Shown here in pieces: positions 43,741-53,280 of a stretch of 64,000 nucleotides of DNA. The position numbers were made by a program, and so were the translations under genes. The notes beneath the pieces are model-generated. The model was not told the origin of the DNA. It did no database searches and saw only the letters and a program-made list of their open reading frames with translations. Position 1 is the first letter of the stretch; each line of letters opens with the position of its first letter. The stretch comes from Flavobacterium plurextorum. GTDB lineage: Bacteria > Bacteroidota > Bacteroidia > Flavobacteriales > Flavobacteriaceae. Where the stretch lies: positions 32,010 to 96,009 of the forward strand of contig NZ_MUHD01000011.1 in the NCBI RefSeq assembly GCF_002217395.1, read 5' to 3'.

Positions 43741-43885
43741 CGGGGTGAAATATTTATAGCATTATATAAAACCAATAAAAAAGCTCCAGAGGAGCGACAT
43801 ATTTTTTCTACAGCTATAATATATGTCGCTCCTCTGGAGCTTTATGTTGTAACCTTTTATGTAATGCTATAAATATTTCGCTTCT
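43741..43885. repeat. Large nested palindrome, MITE-like
   Basis: A 23-bp perfect inner inverted repeat (43780-43802 with 43821-43843; 18-base loop) is nested in an imperfect outer inverted repeat (43741-43771 with 43855-43885, sharing GAAATATTTATAGCATTA). The whole 145-bp unit is self-complementary and non-coding. It has no recognisable transposase and is probably a non-autonomous repeat. Confidence 0.7.
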
Positions 43886-43905
43886 CCGAAGCTTACAAAA
43901 ACAAA

Positions 43906-43938
43906 GGAGCTATCTTTTTGGGACAGCTCCTTTTTAAA
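43906..43938 (-). terminator. Terminator after ferritin
   Basis: Stem AAAGGAGCT / AGCTCCTTT with a loop of about 15 bases. On the minus strand it follows the ferritin stop codon closely. Confidence 0.6.
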
Positions 43939-43954
43939 ATATATAAATCGTTTA

Positions 43955-44473
43955 TTATCCGATTTTTGAAATCTGAATATCCAATTGAAATTTTCCGTCA
44001 GCTGCATTTTCGTTGATTAATTCAAAAAGCTCTAAAGCTCTTCTTGCGTTTTTCTCTTCTTCTCTTTGCTCAGCTACATACCACATCATAAAATCTTCTG
44101 TAGCATAATCATTTTCAGCTCTGCATTTTGCGATTACTTTATTGACTGCCTGAGTTACTGCAATTTCGTTTTGTAAAGCAATTTCAAATACTTCTTTAAA
44201 AGAAGCAAATTCTTGCTGCACTTCTGGAACAGATGGCGTAACTGCAATCCCTCCCATATCTGTAATATATTTGAAAACTTTTAGAAAATGTTCTCTTTCT
44301 TCTTCGGCTTGTTTATACATATAAGATGCTGTATTTGCATAACCATTTCTATCCAACCATGCTGCCATAGCTAAATATTTATTAGAAGCATCACTTTCTA
44401 ATTTTGCCTGTAAGTTCAATATATTTTCGATTCCTTCAACTAATGAAGTACTTGTTCTTAGTAAATCTTTCAT
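43955..44473 (-). CDS. ftnA: Non-haem bacterial ferritin
   Basis: A 172-residue four-helix-bundle iron-storage protein that oxidises Fe2+ and stores Fe3+ in a 24-mer shell. Ferroxidase residues are recognisable: Glu in LQAKLESDASNKYLAM (about 27), EEEREHFLKVFKYI (Glu about 60, His about 63), LQNEIAVTQAV, and the Gln-containing YVAEQREEEKNARR. The length is typical. It is a single gene with its own terminator. Confidence 0.93.
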   Translation of the reverse strand: MKDLLRTSTSLVEGIENILNLQAKLESDASNKYLAMAAWLDRNGYANTASYMYKQAEEEREHFLKVFKYITDMGGIAVTPSVPEVQQEFASFKEVFEIALQNEIAVTQAVNKVIAKCRAENDYATEDFMMWYVAEQREEEKNARRALELFELINENAADGKFQLDIQISKIG

Positions 44474-44562
44474 AACCTTTAATTTTTATACGTGTAAAAT
44501 TACAAAAATTAAAGAAGGCAGCTCTAAACGCCTGAAAATTTGGATTTAATCTAAGTAAGAAT

Positions 44563-44919
44563 CTAAATAAGCTCGACGTTGACCATATTACAAAGCATAG
44601 AATGCAGTGTAAGGGTAAATTTAGTTCCGTTTAATAAATCTCTTAACTGCACTATTTCGCAGATAGTAAGATTTCTAGAAAAATTTCTTTTGGTAGTTTC
44701 AATCAACTGAGCGTCTGACTGATCAGATAAGTCATAAAGCATATTAAGAATGTCAACGCTATTAACCTTTCTTTGAAAAATCAAAAAATCCTGAATTTTA
44801 TAACTTGACACTGTATCAACAAAATTGATAATTATGCTATTGGTCAAATCACATTGATAACTGTATCCTTTTTCGGTTTCAAATAATACTTTGGTGGTCA
44901 AATCACTAACTAATGCCAT
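44563..44919 (-). CDS. Conserved-looking small cytosolic protein, unknown
   Basis: A 118-residue protein with no signal peptide or membrane helix. It mixes beta strands (KVLFETEKGYSYQCDLTNS) and amphipathic helices (DILNMLYDLSDQSDAQLIET, LTICEIVQLRDLLNG), ending in LTLHSMLCNMVNVELI. No domain is recognised. It is a single gene between ferritin and the divergent AIM24 gene. Confidence 0.6.
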   Translation of the reverse strand: MALVSDLTTKVLFETEKGYSYQCDLTNSIIINFVDTVSSYKIQDFLIFQRKVNSVDILNMLYDLSDQSDAQLIETTKRNFSRNLTICEIVQLRDLLNGTKFTLTLHSMLCNMVNVELI

Positions 44920-45099
44920 TCTGATAAAATATAATAACGGTGCAAAAATATAGAATTTAAAGTAATAAAAAACATAATTAAGACTAATTTAAAATAACAA
45001 AATCATATAATGTTCTTAAAAACAGTCGAAGTACGCTAAAGACTGTAACATTTTACGGTATTTTTTGTCTAATTTTAAAAAACAAAAAATTTAGAAATT

Positions 45100-45903
45100 A
45101 TGCAGGCACACGAAATAGATTATCAGATTTTTGGAGAAGAAATGCAGTATGTTGAAATAGAACTAGACCCGCAGGAAATTGTAATTGCCGAAGCTGGCAG
45201 TTTTATGATGATGGAAAACAATATCCAGATGGAAACGATATTTGGAGACGGTTCTCAGCAACAGGGATCTGGTTTGTTTGGCAAACTTTTAAATGCTGGT
45301 AAAAGAGTACTTACTGGCGAAAGCTTGTTTATGACAGCATTTTTAAACCAAGGCAGCAGCAAAAGTAAAGTTTCATTTGCATCGCCATATCCTGGAAAAA
45401 TCCTTCCAATTGATTTAACAGAATTTCAAGGTAAATTTATCTGTCAAAAAAGTTCCTTTTTATGCGCTGCCAAAGGTGTTTCTGTTGGAATCGAATTTTC
45501 GCAGAAATTAGGACGCGGTTTATTTGGCGGTGAAGGTTTTATCATGCAGAAACTTGAAGGAGACGGAATGGCATTTGTACATTCTGGCGGAACAATGGCT
45601 AAAAAAGTATTGGGTCACGGCGAAGTCCTAAAAGTAGATACAGGTTGTATTATAGGTTTTACCAAAGATGTAGATTATGATATTGAATTTATTGGAGGAA
45701 TCAAAAATTCTATTTTTGGCGGTGAAGGATTATTTTATGCTACGTTAAAAGGTCCAGGAACGGTTTACATACAGTCACTGCCATTCTCAAGACTGGCTGA
45801 CCGCATTATTGCATCGGCACCAAAATCTGGCGGAAACAGTCGTGATGAAGGAAGCTTACTTGGCGGATTAGGAAATCTTTTGGATGGTGATAATCGGTTT
45901 TAA
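45100..45903 (+). CDS. AIM24/TIGR00266-family protein
   Basis: A 267-residue beta-rich protein of the AIM24 (TIGR00266) family, a double-stranded beta-helix fold of unknown cellular role. Diagnostic segments are VEIELDPQEIVIAEAGSFMM (about 19-38), FASPYPGKILPIDL (about 94-107), HGEVLKVDTGCIIGFTKDVD (about 174-193) and GGEGLFYATLKGPGTVYIQS (about 207-226). The C terminus is glycine- and serine-rich. It stands alone between the unknown 118-residue protein and the second SusCD locus. Confidence 0.87.
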   Translation: MQAHEIDYQIFGEEMQYVEIELDPQEIVIAEAGSFMMMENNIQMETIFGDGSQQQGSGLFGKLLNAGKRVLTGESLFMTAFLNQGSSKSKVSFASPYPGKILPIDLTEFQGKFICQKSSFLCAAKGVSVGIEFSQKLGRGLFGGEGFIMQKLEGDGMAFVHSGGTMAKKVLGHGEVLKVDTGCIIGFTKDVDYDIEFIGGIKNSIFGGEGLFYATLKGPGTVYIQSLPFSRLADRIIASAPKSGGNSRDEGSLLGGLGNLLDGDNRF

Positions 45904-45954
45904 TTTAATAGAATGACTTTCAGAAATGGAATTCATTTTAATTTATAAGAACAA

Positions 45955-45976
45955 GGGCAGATCTTTCGATCTGCCC
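45955..45976. terminator. Hairpin between AIM24 and susD genes
   Basis: GGGCAGATC / GATCTGCCC with a TTTC loop, placed between convergent genes; the T-tract is weak on both sides. Confidence 0.5.
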
Positions 45977-45999
45977 AAAGCACCTAACCAAAAGTGCAC

Positions 46000-47859
46000 T
46001 TAATACCCATTAGTACCAAATTCTTTGGCATTTGAAATTGCATCCAAAAATGATCTCGGAATTGGTCTAACAGTGTGTTTACTTTCAACAAAATTTGTTC
46101 CTGCGATTGGGTTTGTCTGATCCAAATAAGTTTTAGTTAACTTTCCAGTACGTTTTAAATCAATCCATCTTGTATGTTCGCCAGATAACTCTCTTGCTCT
46201 TTCTTTTAGAATAAAATCGATATTCATTTGAGCACCTGAAACCAACATTTCACTTTCTCTTGATGATAAAGCGGCTCTTTTTCTAAGAGTATTTACATAA
46301 CTCAATGCCTTAGCTTGATTATCAGTTAAAATTGCTGCTTCGGCCGCAATCAAATACACTTCTCCCAAACGAATAATAGGAATATCTCCTAACCAATACT
46401 GATTGCTTTGACAATACAGCGCTGCAGAAAATTTTCGCATGGCTGGAAAAATATTAATAAGATTTGGGTCGTTTGGATACATTGCAGGATCTTTATACTT
46501 GTTAGTTCCTGATTCGAAAATATCGCTTGGATCAACCACCAGCATTGGCATTTTGCTTTTCACAACTGGATCGATATTCCAGTTTGGAGTAAATACGGCT
46601 AAACCTTCATCATTATTCATATTAATTTGTTCCTCTATTCTTTGAGAATAAAAATTAACCGCCGGAAGCGCCTGAGCTAATGTGTTTTTAATGGTATATC
46701 CAACTACCGAAGGATCTTTTTTATAAGCAGTCGCCATGGTTTGCGTAATCGTTTTATTTGCTGCCGCATAAAACTTGTATGTAAATGTTTCTGCAAAACG
46801 TGTATCTGCTGGCGATGGTACTGGTGTAAACACTTCCGTCAGCAAATATTTACTTGGTTTCAGCAAACGGCTATTGGCTCGTCCGTACAAAATACTAGTT
46901 GCTCCTGCTCCCCATTCTGCTCCTCTGGTTGCTAAATCTGGCAAATAATATTGTCTCGTTCTTCCTCTGTTAAAACCTTCTGGATTAAGACCGCCAGGAT
47001 CAATTCCTTGTGTAAACAAAAATTCTGTATTTTTCTTATTATTGCTGCCTTCCCATAGCTTTTTAAATCCTGATTTAGAATTGTCGCTTAAGTATAATGC
47101 AGTCTGGTATTTTGTCGCATTATTAATTAATTCTTCAGCGGTTTCTAAAGCCAATTTAGCATACTCTGGAGCGTCTCCTAATCTTGTTCTCTGAAGATAT
47201 ACTTTTGACAATAAACCATAAGCCGCTTTCTTAGCCACTCGTCCTTGTAAAGTCTGCTGCACTGGGAGATTTGCACAGGCAAATTTTAAATCTTCAATAA
47301 TTAAGTCGTAAAACTCTTTCTCAGAGCTGCGCACTGGAGCGTTATCTGCGCCTTCAATAATAGACGATTTTGTTCTTAAAACTACACCTCCAAATTGTTC
47401 TACCAATGTAAAATTACTGAAGGCTCTTAGAAAATAAACTTCAGCCAATTTTGCATTCAACTCTTCTGTAGAAGCATAACCTTTTACATCTTTTGAATAA
47501 TAAATTGCTGTATTGCAGAGATTAATAGTGGTGTAAGCTGTACCCCAAATAACTTTAATATTTCCATCATCAGGATTTAACTGACTAGCGTATTGCGTAT
47601 AACCAATTGCGCTGTTACTCACGTTTTCCCAAGAATCAGTCCCTGCTTCTGTTGGCGCTATATAATCGACCTTTCCGTGAAGGAAATATAAATTCTCGTA
47701 ACAACTGTTAATTAATCCTTCGAATCCCGGTCTTTCACTATAGGATTTATCCAAAGAAACAGTAGTAAGGTTTTTTTCGTCTAAACTGCACGACTGAATT
47801 AATCCAGCCATAAAAAACATTAAGACAATTACTGATTTTAATTTTATATACTTTTTCAT
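46000..47859 (-). CDS. SusD/RagB-family lipoprotein (second locus)
   Basis: A 619-residue surface glycan-binding lipoprotein. ATG 47859 places the signal peptide correctly (KSVIVLMFFMAGLIQSCSLD, lipidated Cys about 24). The frame extends upstream to 47928 inside susC but that is not needed. SusD features include LNAKLAEVYFLRAFSNFTLV (about 150) and the C-terminal RARELSGEHTRWIDLKRTGK and HTVRPIPRSFLDA. It follows susC by 4 bp. No glycoside hydrolase or other enzyme is next to it, so the substrate cannot be inferred. Confidence 0.94.
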   Translation of the reverse strand: MKKYIKLKSVIVLMFFMAGLIQSCSLDEKNLTTVSLDKSYSERPGFEGLINSCYENLYFLHGKVDYIAPTEAGTDSWENVSNSAIGYTQYASQLNPDDGNIKVIWGTAYTTINLCNTAIYYSKDVKGYASTEELNAKLAEVYFLRAFSNFTLVEQFGGVVLRTKSSIIEGADNAPVRSSEKEFYDLIIEDLKFACANLPVQQTLQGRVAKKAAYGLLSKVYLQRTRLGDAPEYAKLALETAEELINNATKYQTALYLSDNSKSGFKKLWEGSNNKKNTEFLFTQGIDPGGLNPEGFNRGRTRQYYLPDLATRGAEWGAGATSILYGRANSRLLKPSKYLLTEVFTPVPSPADTRFAETFTYKFYAAANKTITQTMATAYKKDPSVVGYTIKNTLAQALPAVNFYSQRIEEQINMNNDEGLAVFTPNWNIDPVVKSKMPMLVVDPSDIFESGTNKYKDPAMYPNDPNLINIFPAMRKFSAALYCQSNQYWLGDIPIIRLGEVYLIAAEAAILTDNQAKALSYVNTLRKRAALSSRESEMLVSGAQMNIDFILKERARELSGEHTRWIDLKRTGKLTKTYLDQTNPIAGTNFVESKHTVRPIPRSFLDAISNAKEFGTNGY

Positions 47860-47863
47860 GATA

Positions 47864-50800
47864 CTACAATGATAAATTAAGACCGAAAACAACTTGTTTA
47901 AATAATGGGAATGAATCTGACCCTCCACTTTCTGGGTCTACATTTTTCAACAAATGACTGCGGCTAAAAACAAAAGGATTATAAGATGTTATATAAAGTC
48001 TCATATTACTTAGACCCGTTTTTTTAAGAAAATCTTCCGGCATAGAATAACCAAGTGTAATATTCTTGATTTTTATATAAGATGCATCTACAAGCTCTAA
48101 TGACGATTGAAATTGTGTATTAAAACTACCACCCGGTCTAGGAAAATCATTTGTTGGATTATCTTGTGTCCAGTAACTATAAGTTTCCGGCTGCGCTTCT
48201 TTGTTCCAATAACCTAAAACCTGAGCACGCATCATACCACCTTGTCTTCCGTTTACAAATATTGTAAGATCAAAATTCTTGTACTTGAATGTGTTTTGGA
48301 AACCAAAGAAATAATCTGGAACATTGTTTCCTACAATCATTCTGTCTTTTGTAGAATACACGTGCACTCCATTATCAGAAACTCCATTGGCATCAAATTG
48401 TGGCACTGTCTGCAGTTTAATGTCTCCTGGTTTTGCGCCATATAAAGCTGCTTCGGTTTCTTGTCCCAACTGCCAGATTCCTATTTTTTTATAATCATAA
48501 AACACACCACCTGCGGCTGGAGTCTGCCCAATGAAAAGACCTTCAGAAATTAATTCATTTACAGTTAAGTTCCCTAAATCAATATTAGTCAGCTTTTCTG
48601 TTGCGTGTGTGTAGGTGAATGAAGTATTCCATTTAAAATTCTCGGTATCAATATTTTTAGTATTTATAGAAAGTTCAAAACCTCTATTTTGAGAAGTTGC
48701 AATATTCGAAGTCTTTTTATAAGGTGTTTTAGCATCGTAACCTCCTGAACTTGTAGGCAGACGACGATCCCATAAAATACCATCTGTATTTGTCCAATAA
48801 TATTCGGCTACAAGGTCAATTCTGTTTCTCAACACAGAAACATCTAAACCTAAATTAGTATTTGTAGAACGTTCCCAAGTTAAATCTGAATTTGAAATAT
48901 GCTCGGTAGGAACATACATTGGCAAAGCTGCAGCACCGCCAAGAGAAAGATTGCTTGTTTTTGTTGAAGTACGTGTCAAACTAGAATAAGGATCAATATT
49001 TGCCGATCCTGAAACACCATAACCTATTCTCAATTTTAAATTGTTCAGCCATGAACTTGTTCCTTGCATAAAACTTTCATCACTGATACGCCAAGCTAAT
49101 GACGCAGATGGAAAAGATGCCCATTTATTACCTTCTGACAAAGGAGAAACTCCGTCCCAGCGATTGGTTAATTGAAATAAGTATCTTCCTTTAAAGCTGT
49201 AATTAAAACGACCCGCAAATGACATTCTGTTAAACTGACTGTAAGCATTCATTCTAGTAGTTAGATTTTTTACCGCTCCCATGTTATAAAACTGGAAGTC
49301 ATCGTAATCTATACCATTACCGCCTAAATAAGCTCCTTCTGATCTGCTGTCTGCCCAAGAAGTAATCCCTGTTAAACTAAAATCATGATCTTTACCAACT
49401 TTAAAATTATAGCTTAAAATATTTTCCCAGATGTAACTATAAGCCAGCTCGTTATTATATGTAGCTTCGCTTGCAGTTCTACCTTCCGTTAACAGATTGT
49501 ATGAATTTTTGTTTTGAAAAGTCCCTGCTCTGCTTCCTGAAAATCGAGTTCCTAGATTAGATCTTAACTTAAAATTTTTAGCAAATTCAAACTCCAGATA
49601 AGGATTGAATTGTACATTATAACTTAATGATTCATTTGCAAAAGCCCCTGGATAATTATTTGCCAAAATACTAATGTTGTTTTGATCTCCTTCGATTGGA
49701 TAAAGATTCACAACACCATTTTCATCAAACGGAACCCCTAATGGATAAACACTGTATGCTTTATTAATTCTACTATTGGTTGTACTGTTTTTACGATAGT
49801 TTAAAATCAATTGGAAACCTGTTTTAAATTTACTGTTAAATTTAATATCAACTCCTCCTCTAGAACTAAAACTGTTTACTTTGTCATTTTGATAGATTCC
49901 TTCTTCGCCTATATAACCTAAAGAAAAATATCCTTGTACTTTTTCAGATCCGCCTCTCATAAAAAGATTATGATTTTGCTGTGTGCCTACTTGTAAAGTT
50001 TTATCGATCCAATTTATATATTGTCCTTTTTCAATTGCAGCTACTGCAGATGCATTTAAACCTAAATCTGTTAAGTTTGTTGCTTGGTAGCCATTGTCTA
50101 AATAAAATCGATCTTTTTTATAGTTTAACCATTTCTCTCCTGTAAGAGGAGCAGGAAAAGAAGAAAATCCATTTAGTCCAAAATAGCTGTTAAAGTCAAT
50201 TTGTGTTTTTCCTGCTTTTGCTTTTTTAGTAGTAACAATAATAACTCCATTCGCACCCGAAGAACCATAAATTGCAGTCGAAGAAGCATCTTTTAAAACA
50301 TCAATACTTTCGATGTCATTCGGATTCAAATTATCGATGCTTGAAGGAAGTCCATCAACAATATACAACGGATCCTGACTCGCTGTTAAAGATCTATTTC
50401 CTCTTAATAATACTTTTGGAGATGTTCCTGCTTTTCCAGATCCACGTTGAATATCCAGACCCGAAACTCTCCCCTGAAGTGCTTCCATCGGACTTAAAAC
50501 TGGACTTAAAGCAATATCCGTCGATTTCACGGTTGCTACAGCTCCCGTTAGATCTTTTTTCTTTACTGTGCCATAACCAACAATTACAACTTCATTTAAA
50601 GCTGCATTTTGCTCGTTTAAAATTACACTCAAAGACTTATTTTGACCAACTGTTACTTCTTTATTCTCAAATCCTATAAAAGAAAAAACTAAAACACTAT
50701 TTGTTCCATTTATACGAATTATAAATTTTCCGTCTAAGTCGGTTTGTACTCCATTTTTAGTTCCTTTTTCAGTAACATTCGCTCCTGGTATCGGCATATT

Positions 50801-51250
50801 CCTCGAGTCGGTTACAACTCCAGAAATTTCAATACCTTGTTCGATTACAACCTTCTGAACTGTGTTTTTTTCCTGAAGAGGTACTTGTTGTTTTTTCTTT
50901 ACCAAAATAATCTGACGATCATTTATCGTATAAGAAATATCGGTTCCTTTAAAAACCTCTTCTAGAATTTCGGATATCCCCTTTTTCTTTACATTAACGG
51001 TCACCTTTCTGTTCTGGTCAATTATACTGCTTTCAAAAAGAAATCTGTATTCCGAAACAGATTCTACTTTGTTAAACAGCTTTTCGACTGGCGCATTCTT
51101 TATGTTAAATGTAAGCTTTGTATTTTGTGAATAGACACTTGCTTGAATTCTCATCAAAGAAAGTATCAGTAATAATGTGGTTAGTTTCATTCTTAGACTA
51201 ATTTTAGGCAAATAAGGACTAAGCCAATTCCTCTTAATTATTTTTTTCAT
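47864..51250 (-). CDS. SusC-like TonB-dependent receptor with STN signalling domain
   Basis: A 1128-residue outer-membrane importer. In order: N-terminal signal region (about 20-42, MKLTTLLLILSLMRIQASVY), an STN/secretin-TonB domain (about 45-115, FNIKNAPVEKLFNKVESVSE, VTVNVKKKGISEILEEVFKG), a carboxypeptidase-regulatory-like domain (about 140-215), a plug (about 220-340, with RVSGLDIQRGSGKAGTSPKV and AIYGSSGANGVIIVTTK), and the barrel to the end. The STN domain is what contacts a FecR anti-sigma factor, and the fecR gene lies 153 bp upstream on the same strand. Import of the ligand would thus induce the locus through the ECF factor. Confidence 0.95.
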   Translation of the reverse strand: MKKIIKRNWLSPYLPKISLRMKLTTLLLILSLMRIQASVYSQNTKLTFNIKNAPVEKLFNKVESVSEYRFLFESSIIDQNRKVTVNVKKKGISEILEEVFKGTDISYTINDRQIILVKKKQQVPLQEKNTVQKVVIEQGIEISGVVTDSRNMPIPGANVTEKGTKNGVQTDLDGKFIIRINGTNSVLVFSFIGFENKEVTVGQNKSLSVILNEQNAALNEVVIVGYGTVKKKDLTGAVATVKSTDIALSPVLSPMEALQGRVSGLDIQRGSGKAGTSPKVLLRGNRSLTASQDPLYIVDGLPSSIDNLNPNDIESIDVLKDASSTAIYGSSGANGVIIVTTKKAKAGKTQIDFNSYFGLNGFSSFPAPLTGEKWLNYKKDRFYLDNGYQATNLTDLGLNASAVAAIEKGQYINWIDKTLQVGTQQNHNLFMRGGSEKVQGYFSLGYIGEEGIYQNDKVNSFSSRGGVDIKFNSKFKTGFQLILNYRKNSTTNSRINKAYSVYPLGVPFDENGVVNLYPIEGDQNNISILANNYPGAFANESLSYNVQFNPYLEFEFAKNFKLRSNLGTRFSGSRAGTFQNKNSYNLLTEGRTASEATYNNELAYSYIWENILSYNFKVGKDHDFSLTGITSWADSRSEGAYLGGNGIDYDDFQFYNMGAVKNLTTRMNAYSQFNRMSFAGRFNYSFKGRYLFQLTNRWDGVSPLSEGNKWASFPSASLAWRISDESFMQGTSSWLNNLKLRIGYGVSGSANIDPYSSLTRTSTKTSNLSLGGAAALPMYVPTEHISNSDLTWERSTNTNLGLDVSVLRNRIDLVAEYYWTNTDGILWDRRLPTSSGGYDAKTPYKKTSNIATSQNRGFELSINTKNIDTENFKWNTSFTYTHATEKLTNIDLGNLTVNELISEGLFIGQTPAAGGVFYDYKKIGIWQLGQETEAALYGAKPGDIKLQTVPQFDANGVSDNGVHVYSTKDRMIVGNNVPDYFFGFQNTFKYKNFDLTIFVNGRQGGMMRAQVLGYWNKEAQPETYSYWTQDNPTNDFPRPGGSFNTQFQSSLELVDASYIKIKNITLGYSMPEDFLKKTGLSNMRLYITSYNPFVFSRSHLLKNVDPESGGSDSFPLFKQVVFGLNLSL

Positions 51251-51403
51251 AATTTTGGATTGATTTTAAATGATTTAATTTCGATACGTCGTTTGAAACA
51301 CTTAAATCGGGAAATACTGGTACTATTTTCCGATTTTACTTTTTGTGCTTCTCAAAAAATTACATCCTCTTCATAATTTGTTTTTTGGTTGGTTAGTAAA
51401 TAG

Positions 51404-52567
51404 TTAGTTTATTTTTATATGCTTCCCTTCTATTTTATAAGTAAAGCCTTGAATTTTGCTCATTGTTTCTAATACCTTTTCTATACTTTCAATATTCTTA
51501 TTGAAACTGGCATTGAATTTTTTATCTAAAATATCTTTCCTGTTATTGTCAATCGTGACGTTGTAAGTCCTTTCTAATTTTATTATAATATCTTTAAAAG
51601 CAGTTTTTCTAAAAACAATTTCTCCATTTATCCATTCGGTATAAAAACGAGTATCCACTTTCTCTATCGCTATCTCAGTATTTTCGCTATTCCAAGATCC
51701 TTTTTCACCTGGAAACAGCGTTGTTTTTGTATTAGCATTAGCAGCATCAGACAAACTCACAGAACCTTCGACTAATACTGTATTGATATCCGTATCTTCT
51801 TTATAAGAACTCACATTAAACTTTGTTCCTAAAACTTTCACATTTACACCTCTTGTTTTGACAATAAATGGATGCGCTTTATCTTTTGCAACATCAAAAA
51901 AAGCTTCTCCGTCTAAAGCAACTTCTCTATTACGTCCTTTAATAAATTGAACTGGATATTTTAGAGAAGAACCAGCATTCATATTCACCAATGTTCCATC
52001 TGATAATGTTATTTTAAAAGTCTTACCGAACGGAATTTTAATTTCGTTGTAAACCAATTTGTTAATTGGTTTGGCTGATTTATAATTTATTGCATTTTCT
52101 TTTTGAGAAGCCACTACTTCTCCGTTTTTCTTGATGATCTGTTGTTCTCCATTCGGATTTAAAATCTGAATATCTCCATTTTCTAAAACCAATTGAATGG
52201 CATCAGGAGAAACTACTTTATTATTTTGTTTACCAGTTTTGTACTGAAAAACATAAACCAAACCTAATACGCAGAAAAACATTGCCGCATATTGAAAAAT
52301 ATTCCTCCAATTGATTACAACTGATTTTTTCTCCAGATTTAGTTTCTCTTGTAATTCTTCCCAATTTTTATCAACATCGATAGATTCTAAATACAACAGC
52401 GCCTCTTCAAGCAAACCATTACTCTGAAGATTTTTTATCAATTCTTGATCTTCAAGAGGCAGTAATTCAATTTTAGACGTATCAAAGTTCCTCTTCGACA
52501 CTATTTCCCTAAGGATATCAAGCAATTGTGAGTTTCGGTTCATTGTTTTGTATAAGTGGTTATTCAT
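51404..52567 (-). CDS. FecR-family anti-sigma regulator
   Basis: A 387-residue single-pass membrane regulator. The cytoplasmic N terminus (about 1-85), which would bind the sigma factor, is followed by a membrane helix (about 90-108, NIFQYAAMFFCVLGLVYVF) and a periplasmic FecR domain (about 175-280: EIKIPFGKTFKITLSDGTLV, NMNAGSSLKYPVQF, DGEAFFDVAKDKAHPFIVKT), ending in DUF4974 (about 305-385). A start at 52543 is also possible. It relays the signal from the STN-type SusC to the ECF sigma encoded on the opposite strand. Confidence 0.93.
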   Translation of the reverse strand: MNNHLYKTMNRNSQLLDILREIVSKRNFDTSKIELLPLEDQELIKNLQSNGLLEEALLYLESIDVDKNWEELQEKLNLEKKSVVINWRNIFQYAAMFFCVLGLVYVFQYKTGKQNNKVVSPDAIQLVLENGDIQILNPNGEQQIIKKNGEVVASQKENAINYKSAKPINKLVYNEIKIPFGKTFKITLSDGTLVNMNAGSSLKYPVQFIKGRNREVALDGEAFFDVAKDKAHPFIVKTRGVNVKVLGTKFNVSSYKEDTDINTVLVEGSVSLSDAANANTKTTLFPGEKGSWNSENTEIAIEKVDTRFYTEWINGEIVFRKTAFKDIIIKLERTYNVTIDNNRKDILDKKFNASFNKNIESIEKVLETMSKIQGFTYKIEGKHIKIN

Positions 52568-52634
52568 ATAGGTTAGAAAAAAAGTTTTTTAGGGTGACAA
52601 CTAATCAAAAAATTTTGATTTTTTTTACACTTTG

Positions 52635-52666
52635 TTGAAAATAAATAACTTTTTATTTTACATTTG
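52635..52666 (+). promoter_or_regulatory. ECF sigma gene promoter (TTG-N21-TACATTTG)
   Basis: -33 TTG (52635-52637), 21-bp spacer and a perfect -7 TACATTTG (52659-52666), 44 bp before the sigma-factor ATG. It suggests transcription by the housekeeping sigma. The 142-bp fecR-sigma gap holds no other feature seen. Confidence 0.65.
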
Positions 52667-52709
52667 ACACCGTGTAATCCATTACAGAACGAATAAATGC
52701 AATTCTCAG

Positions 52710-53252
52710 ATGTCTAATTTTAAGGATTTAAAAGTATTTGAAGCCTTGTACAAAGAACATTTTGCTTTTTTTTCCTTAATCTCTTTTAACATAGTTAAGG
52801 ATAAAGATGCAGCAAAAGATCTGGTACAAGATTTTTTTATGTACTTATGGGAAAAAGAAGAAACACTGAACTTTACCATTTCATTTAAGGCATATGGTAC
52901 AAAAGCAGTCAAAAACTTAAGTCTGCAGCATTTAGAGAAAACCAAAACTATTAGTCTAAAAAATGCGAAAATTGTCCTTCCAAAATCTGAAGAAGAACCT
53001 ACATTTGACAACACAGAAGAAAACAAAAAACCTAAAATTCAAACGTTAATCGAAAAGATTCCACAGTCGAGAAGAGAGATTTTCATATCACATGTTGTCG
53101 AAGGACTTAGTTACGCAGAAATTGCCGAAGACCAGAACATCTCAATAAATACTGTAAAAACACAAATGAAAAGAGCTTATGCTTCTTTAAGAGAACCTCA
53201 AAATACTTCGAACTTAAAATTCATCTTATATTTCATATGGCTTATAAAATAA
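52710..53252 (+). CDS. ECF-type RNA polymerase sigma factor
   Basis: A 180-residue extracytoplasmic-function sigma factor. Region 2 (about 8-75) includes LVQDFFMYLWEKEETLNFTI; region 4 (about 110-165) includes IPQSRREIFISHVVEGLSYA, EIAEDQNISINTVKTQMKRA. The tail after the region 4 helix is short and hydrophobic (FILYFIWLIK). It is divergent from fecR-susC-susD, which it probably activates; the more common order is sigma and fecR in tandem. Confidence 0.93.
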   Translation: MSNFKDLKVFEALYKEHFAFFSLISFNIVKDKDAAKDLVQDFFMYLWEKEETLNFTISFKAYGTKAVKNLSLQHLEKTKTISLKNAKIVLPKSEEEPTFDNTEENKKPKIQTLIEKIPQSRREIFISHVVEGLSYAEIAEDQNISINTVKTQMKRAYASLREPQNTSNLKFILYFIWLIK

Positions 53253-53254
53253 CT

Positions 53255-53262
53255 TATTTTTG
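53255..53262 (+). promoter_or_regulatory. -7 box TATTTTTG before the alpha/beta hydrolase
   Basis: A perfect TAnnTTTG just after the sigma-factor stop codon. It implies a transcript starting near 53268, so translation of the hydrolase begins downstream of that, at the TTG at 53281. Confidence 0.5.
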
Positions 53263-53280
53263 CCCTATAAAATTTACATT

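Noticed and set aside
47860..47928. Extended N terminus of the second SusD
   Set aside because: It overlaps susC and precedes a complete lipoprotein signal peptide starting at 47859.
50272..50679. 135-residue frame opposite the second susC
   Set aside because: It is antisense to the SusC plug and barrel region, which is well conserved; the product is low complexity.
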